Origin: Treponema sp.
GTDB lineage: Bacteria; Spirochaetota; Spirochaetia; Treponematales; Treponemataceae
Direction: 5' to 3'
Assembly: GCA_016293915.1 (NCBI GenBank)
Contig: JAEDCY010000012.1
Location: 1-64,000, forward strand
Length of the DNA: 64,000 bases
The translations under genes were made by a program, and so were the position numbers. Position 1 is the first letter of the stretch, and each line of letters opens with the position of its first letter. Below, one piece after another: positions 61,752-64,000 of the stretch. The notes under the pieces were generated by a model. That model was not told where the DNA came from and did no database searches. It saw only the letters and a program-made list of their open reading frames with translations.

Positions 61752-64000
61752 TTATTTAAAGTATGCAACTCCTGCTGCGAAGAGGTTTTCGCAGGTAGTT
61801 TCGCTTTCGTTTGTAAGTGGATTTCCACCTACATTCTTAAAGAGGTCGAGAGAAGCGCCGTTGCGGTCCATACCTACTCCGCGCTCTGAGTGTCCCATCT
61901 TTCCAAGAACGTGTCCGTCTGGAGATGTAATACCTTCGATTGCGAATGCAGATCCGTTAGGGTTATCTGGCTCTGTGATTGCAGGGCGGCCAAACTCGTC
62001 TACGTACTGGGTAAATACCTGTCCGTTTTCGAAGAGACGTTTTGCAGTTGCTTCATCACAAACAAAGCGGCCTTCACCATGGCTGATTGCGATAAGGTGA
62101 TTACGCTGATCGATTACACTTGGGTGAAGTGCCCAAGGGCTTGTTGCAGAAACGATACGTGTACGAACAATGCGTGAAATGTGGCGGTTAATTCTGTTAT
62201 ATGTCAAAGTTGGCATATCAGGAGTCATATCGCGAATTTCGCCGTAAACAGCAAGACCAGTCTTAACAAGGGCCTGGAAGCCGTTACAGATTCCGAGAAC
62301 AAGACCGTCGCGCTTTTTAAGAAGGTTCATAACTTCTTCGCTGATGTTTCCAGCCTTAAGTACGTTTGCAATAAACTTTGCAGAACCGTCCGGTTCGTCA
62401 CCAGAAGAGAAGCCACCGCTGAGGGCGAGAATCTGTGCGTCGCGCATTTCGCGGGCAAGGTTCTCGAGGGACTCTGTAAGCTGAACCTGTGTGCGGTTCT
62501 GAAGCACTACAATCTTTGTATCTGCGCCGGCCAGGTTGAAGGCACGGGCCATATCGATTTCGCAGTTAGTGCCTGGGAATACAGGGAGCAATACCTTTGG
62601 ACGGCTTACAGGCTGAACAAAAGCCGGTGCCTTGCGGATGTCGCTGAGAGACTTGTGAATGTCTGTAGCCCAATCTGGAAGCTTTGGCTGTACCTCTGCA
62701 CCGCTAACACGTGGGAATACTTCCTTGAGTTTGTCCTCCCAACGGTCTACACAGTCATAAAGGCTGATTTCAACTTCAGGATTTGTAACTCCACCGAGAA
62801 CGGCATTTTTGATTACGATTGCAGGCCTGTCGATTGTCATACCAAGCTGAACGAGGGTTCCTTCAACAAAGGCAGCTTTCTCAAATTCTGGTACATGGGC
62901 AGATGGAACTTCTACAATGATGTTTCCGTAAGTTGGGAGGAAGAAACCAGTGAGATTGCTTGTGGTTTCGATACACTCGCTTCGCGAGCACTCAACCACC
63001 GCATTTGCGTCGAGACTTGCGCCAACCATGTTACCCATTGCCATCTTTGTAACAGCTTCTGCAATACCACCAGGTCCTACAGGATACATTGCGGCAATGC
63101 GGCGGGCTTTATTGAGTTCGTAGAGAACATCAGAGTTCTTAAGGAAGGTTTCGTAGTCCGGCTCAAGAAGATCTGAGTATGGAACCTTTACCATATAGAT
63201 ATTGTTTCCGCTTACCTTGAAGGAACCAGAAAGTACGTTTGGAGCTTCGTCGTGTGTTACGGCAAAGCTTACCAGTGTATGAGGAACGTTGATATCTTCA
63301 AAGGTACCGGACATTGAGTCCTTACCACCAATTGAAGCACAACCAGATTCTACCTGTGCATCGATAGAACCAAGCAAAGCGGCTGCAGGATAGCCCCAGC
63401 GTTTTTCGTTTACTGCACGGCCAAAGAATTCCTGGAAAGAAAGGCGTGATGTGCGAGCCTTACCACCAATACAGGTGATTTTTGCAAGTGAGCTGAGAAC
63501 TGCTGTTTTTGCTCCGTGCCATGGTGACCAGTTTCCAACACGCGGGTCAAAGCCGTAAGTCATCAGGCTGGCAGTTGAAGTTTCACGCGGTGTCATTACC
63601 GGAATCTTTGCAGACATACCTGCTTCCGGAGTATTCTGATATTTTCCTCCATATGGGAAGAGAACTGTGCTTGAACCGATTGAGCCGTCAAAGCGTTCAC
63701 CAAGACCGCGCTGAGAACAGCAGGCAAGGTCGTTGATGTTTGCAAGCCATGCATCTGTAAGATGATTCTTTACGCAGCCTTCGCACTTCACTGGCTTGTT
63801 GAGTTCTGCTGCAGCAGACTCAAGAGGATTGCAAAGTGGAGACTTAGCTGTCTCTGCAGGCTGCTCGATGAGGGCAGTTGCTTCGTGATGAGCACCAGCA
63901 GCATCGAGGAATTCGCGGCCAATGTCTACAATTGTTTTACCGCGCCACTTCATAACGAGGCGGTTTGTATCTGTAACTGTTGCAACAACAACAGCGTTTA
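61752..64000 (-). CDS. purL: Phosphoribosylformylglycinamidine synthase, large single-chain type (5' part beyond window)
   Basis: The frame is open from the window edge (NAVVVATVTDTNRLV before KWRGKTIVDIGREFLDAAG) to the stop, about 749 codons, covering the C-terminal half. The FGAM synthase second half has CIGGKARTSRLSFQEFFGRAVN and GGKDSMSGTFEDINVPHTLVS. It is followed by the fused glutaminase domain: LLPVFPGTNCEIDMARAF, LALSGGFSSGDEPDG, and GLVLGICNGFQALVKTG with the nucleophile Cys. The end has ISHGEGRFV and NPNGS with the remaining catalytic residues. Fourth step of purine synthesis. A family A repeat lies in frame at 62962-63001, encoding AVVECSRSECIETT between SLDAN and SNLTGFFLP. Confidence 0.93.
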   Translation of the reverse strand, partial: NAVVVATVTDTNRLVMKWRGKTIVDIGREFLDAAGAHHEATALIEQPAETAKSPLCNPLESAAAELNKPVKCEGCVKNHLTDAWLANINDLACCSQRGLGERFDGSIGSSTVLFPYGGKYQNTPEAGMSAKIPVMTPRETSTASLMTYGFDPRVGNWSPWHGAKTAVLSSLAKITCIGGKARTSRLSFQEFFGRAVNEKRWGYPAAALLGSIDAQVESGCASIGGKDSMSGTFEDINVPHTLVSFAVTHDEAPNVLSGSFKVSGNNIYMVKVPYSDLLEPDYETFLKNSDVLYELNKARRIAAMYPVGPGGIAEAVTKMAMGNMVGASLDANAVVECSRSECIETTSNLTGFFLPTYGNIIVEVPSAHVPEFEKAAFVEGTLVQLGMTIDRPAIVIKNAVLGGVTNPEVEISLYDCVDRWEDKLKEVFPRVSGAEVQPKLPDWATDIHKSLSDIRKAPAFVQPVSRPKVLLPVFPGTNCEIDMARAFNLAGADTKIVVLQNRTQVQLTESLENLAREMRDAQILALSGGFSSGDEPDGSAKFIANVLKAGNISEEVMNLLKKRDGLVLGICNGFQALVKTGLAVYGEIRDMTPDMPTLTYNRINRHISRIVRTRIVSATSPWALHPSVIDQRNHLIAISHGEGRFVCDEATAKRLFENGQVFTQYVDEFGRPAITEPDNPNGSAFAIEGITSPDGHVLGKMGHSERGVGMDRNGASLDLFKNVGGNPLTNESETTCENLFAAGVAYFK
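62962..63001 (-). repeat. Family A hairpin repeat, in frame inside purL
   Basis: On the coding strand GTTGAGTGCTCGCGAAGCGAG and TGTATCGAAACC. Apical stem CTCGC-GAA-GCGAG. Read in the same frame as the M28-gene copy, giving VVECSRSECIET. Confidence 0.9.

Overview
This window looks like chromosomal DNA of a Treponema (Spirochaetota), probably one of the gut- or rumen-associated species. The pointers are protein-level and come from my own reading, without any search: a 500-residue serine hydroxymethyltransferase with a long insert, a fused AroD-AroE enzyme, a TroA/ZnuA-type metal transporter, a PASTA protein next to def-fmt, treponemal-looking porins with near-identical signal peptides, and a stand-alone EF-G. 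Base composition is moderately AT-rich, apart from short GC-rich repeat elements.

Layout. 1-4.2 kb: radical-SAM and M28 peptidase genes (minus), glyA (plus) and a decayed membrane-protein gene. 4.2-6.1 kb: rubrerythrin and NADP-isocitrate dehydrogenase. 6.1-15.1 kb: a sugar-sensing and uptake island. It holds a membrane-anchored binding protein, a YesM/LytS-like kinase and a YesN-like regulator (plus), converging on a YtfQ-R-T-YjfF-like ABC importer (minus). 15.4-17.6 kb: purC, murI and a zinc-ribbon protein. 17.6-21.4 kb: pentapeptide, metallo-beta-lactamase-fold and membrane peptidase-like genes. 21.4-24.5 kb: ilvN and fused aspartokinase-homoserine dehydrogenase. 24.8-30.2 kb: a FecR-like protein, a broken adenylate cyclase, a DUF368 transporter and a DEDD exonuclease. 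30.4-36.7 kb: DUF554, tRNA-Leu, fusA, cysK and ilvD. 37-43 kb: a leucine-rich-repeat protein, a zinc/manganese ABC operon with a DUF1893 fusion, and citramalate synthase. 43-57 kb: a porin/lipoprotein unit present twice in inverted orientation. The first copy of the lipoprotein gene is dead, and a serine recombinase sits beside the second. Between the two units lie a hisA-hisIE fusion, hisD, def, fmt, PASTA, aroDE, rpiA and rluA. 57-64 kb: a second rluA, an omptin-like protease, two CorC-type CBS proteins and the 3' part of purL.

How the genes work together. The window holds several steps of branched-chain and aspartate-family amino-acid synthesis (thrA, cimA, ilvN, ilvD), with cimA suggesting a citramalate route to isoleucine. 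It also has parts of the histidine, purine, shikimate and cysteine pathways. The sensor/transport island reads as one regulon: the importer promoter carries two direct repeats placed like AraC-family sites.

The most unusual content is not a gene but a population of short palindromic repeat families. Family A is a hairpin with constant ends and a covarying apical stem. Family B is a CCTGAAACAAGTTCAGG-like palindrome with long and short forms. Family C is GC-rich. Families A, B and C, and a B-like variant, have also inserted in frame into protein-coding genes (the radical-SAM gene, the M28 peptidase, murI, the zinc-ribbon gene and purL). Family A uses the same reading frame both times. This resembles Rickettsia palindromic elements and REP/BIME biology. 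At ilvD, a repeat unit of exactly 84 bp re-creates the last seven codons and stop of the gene twice more, with only synonymous or conservative changes.
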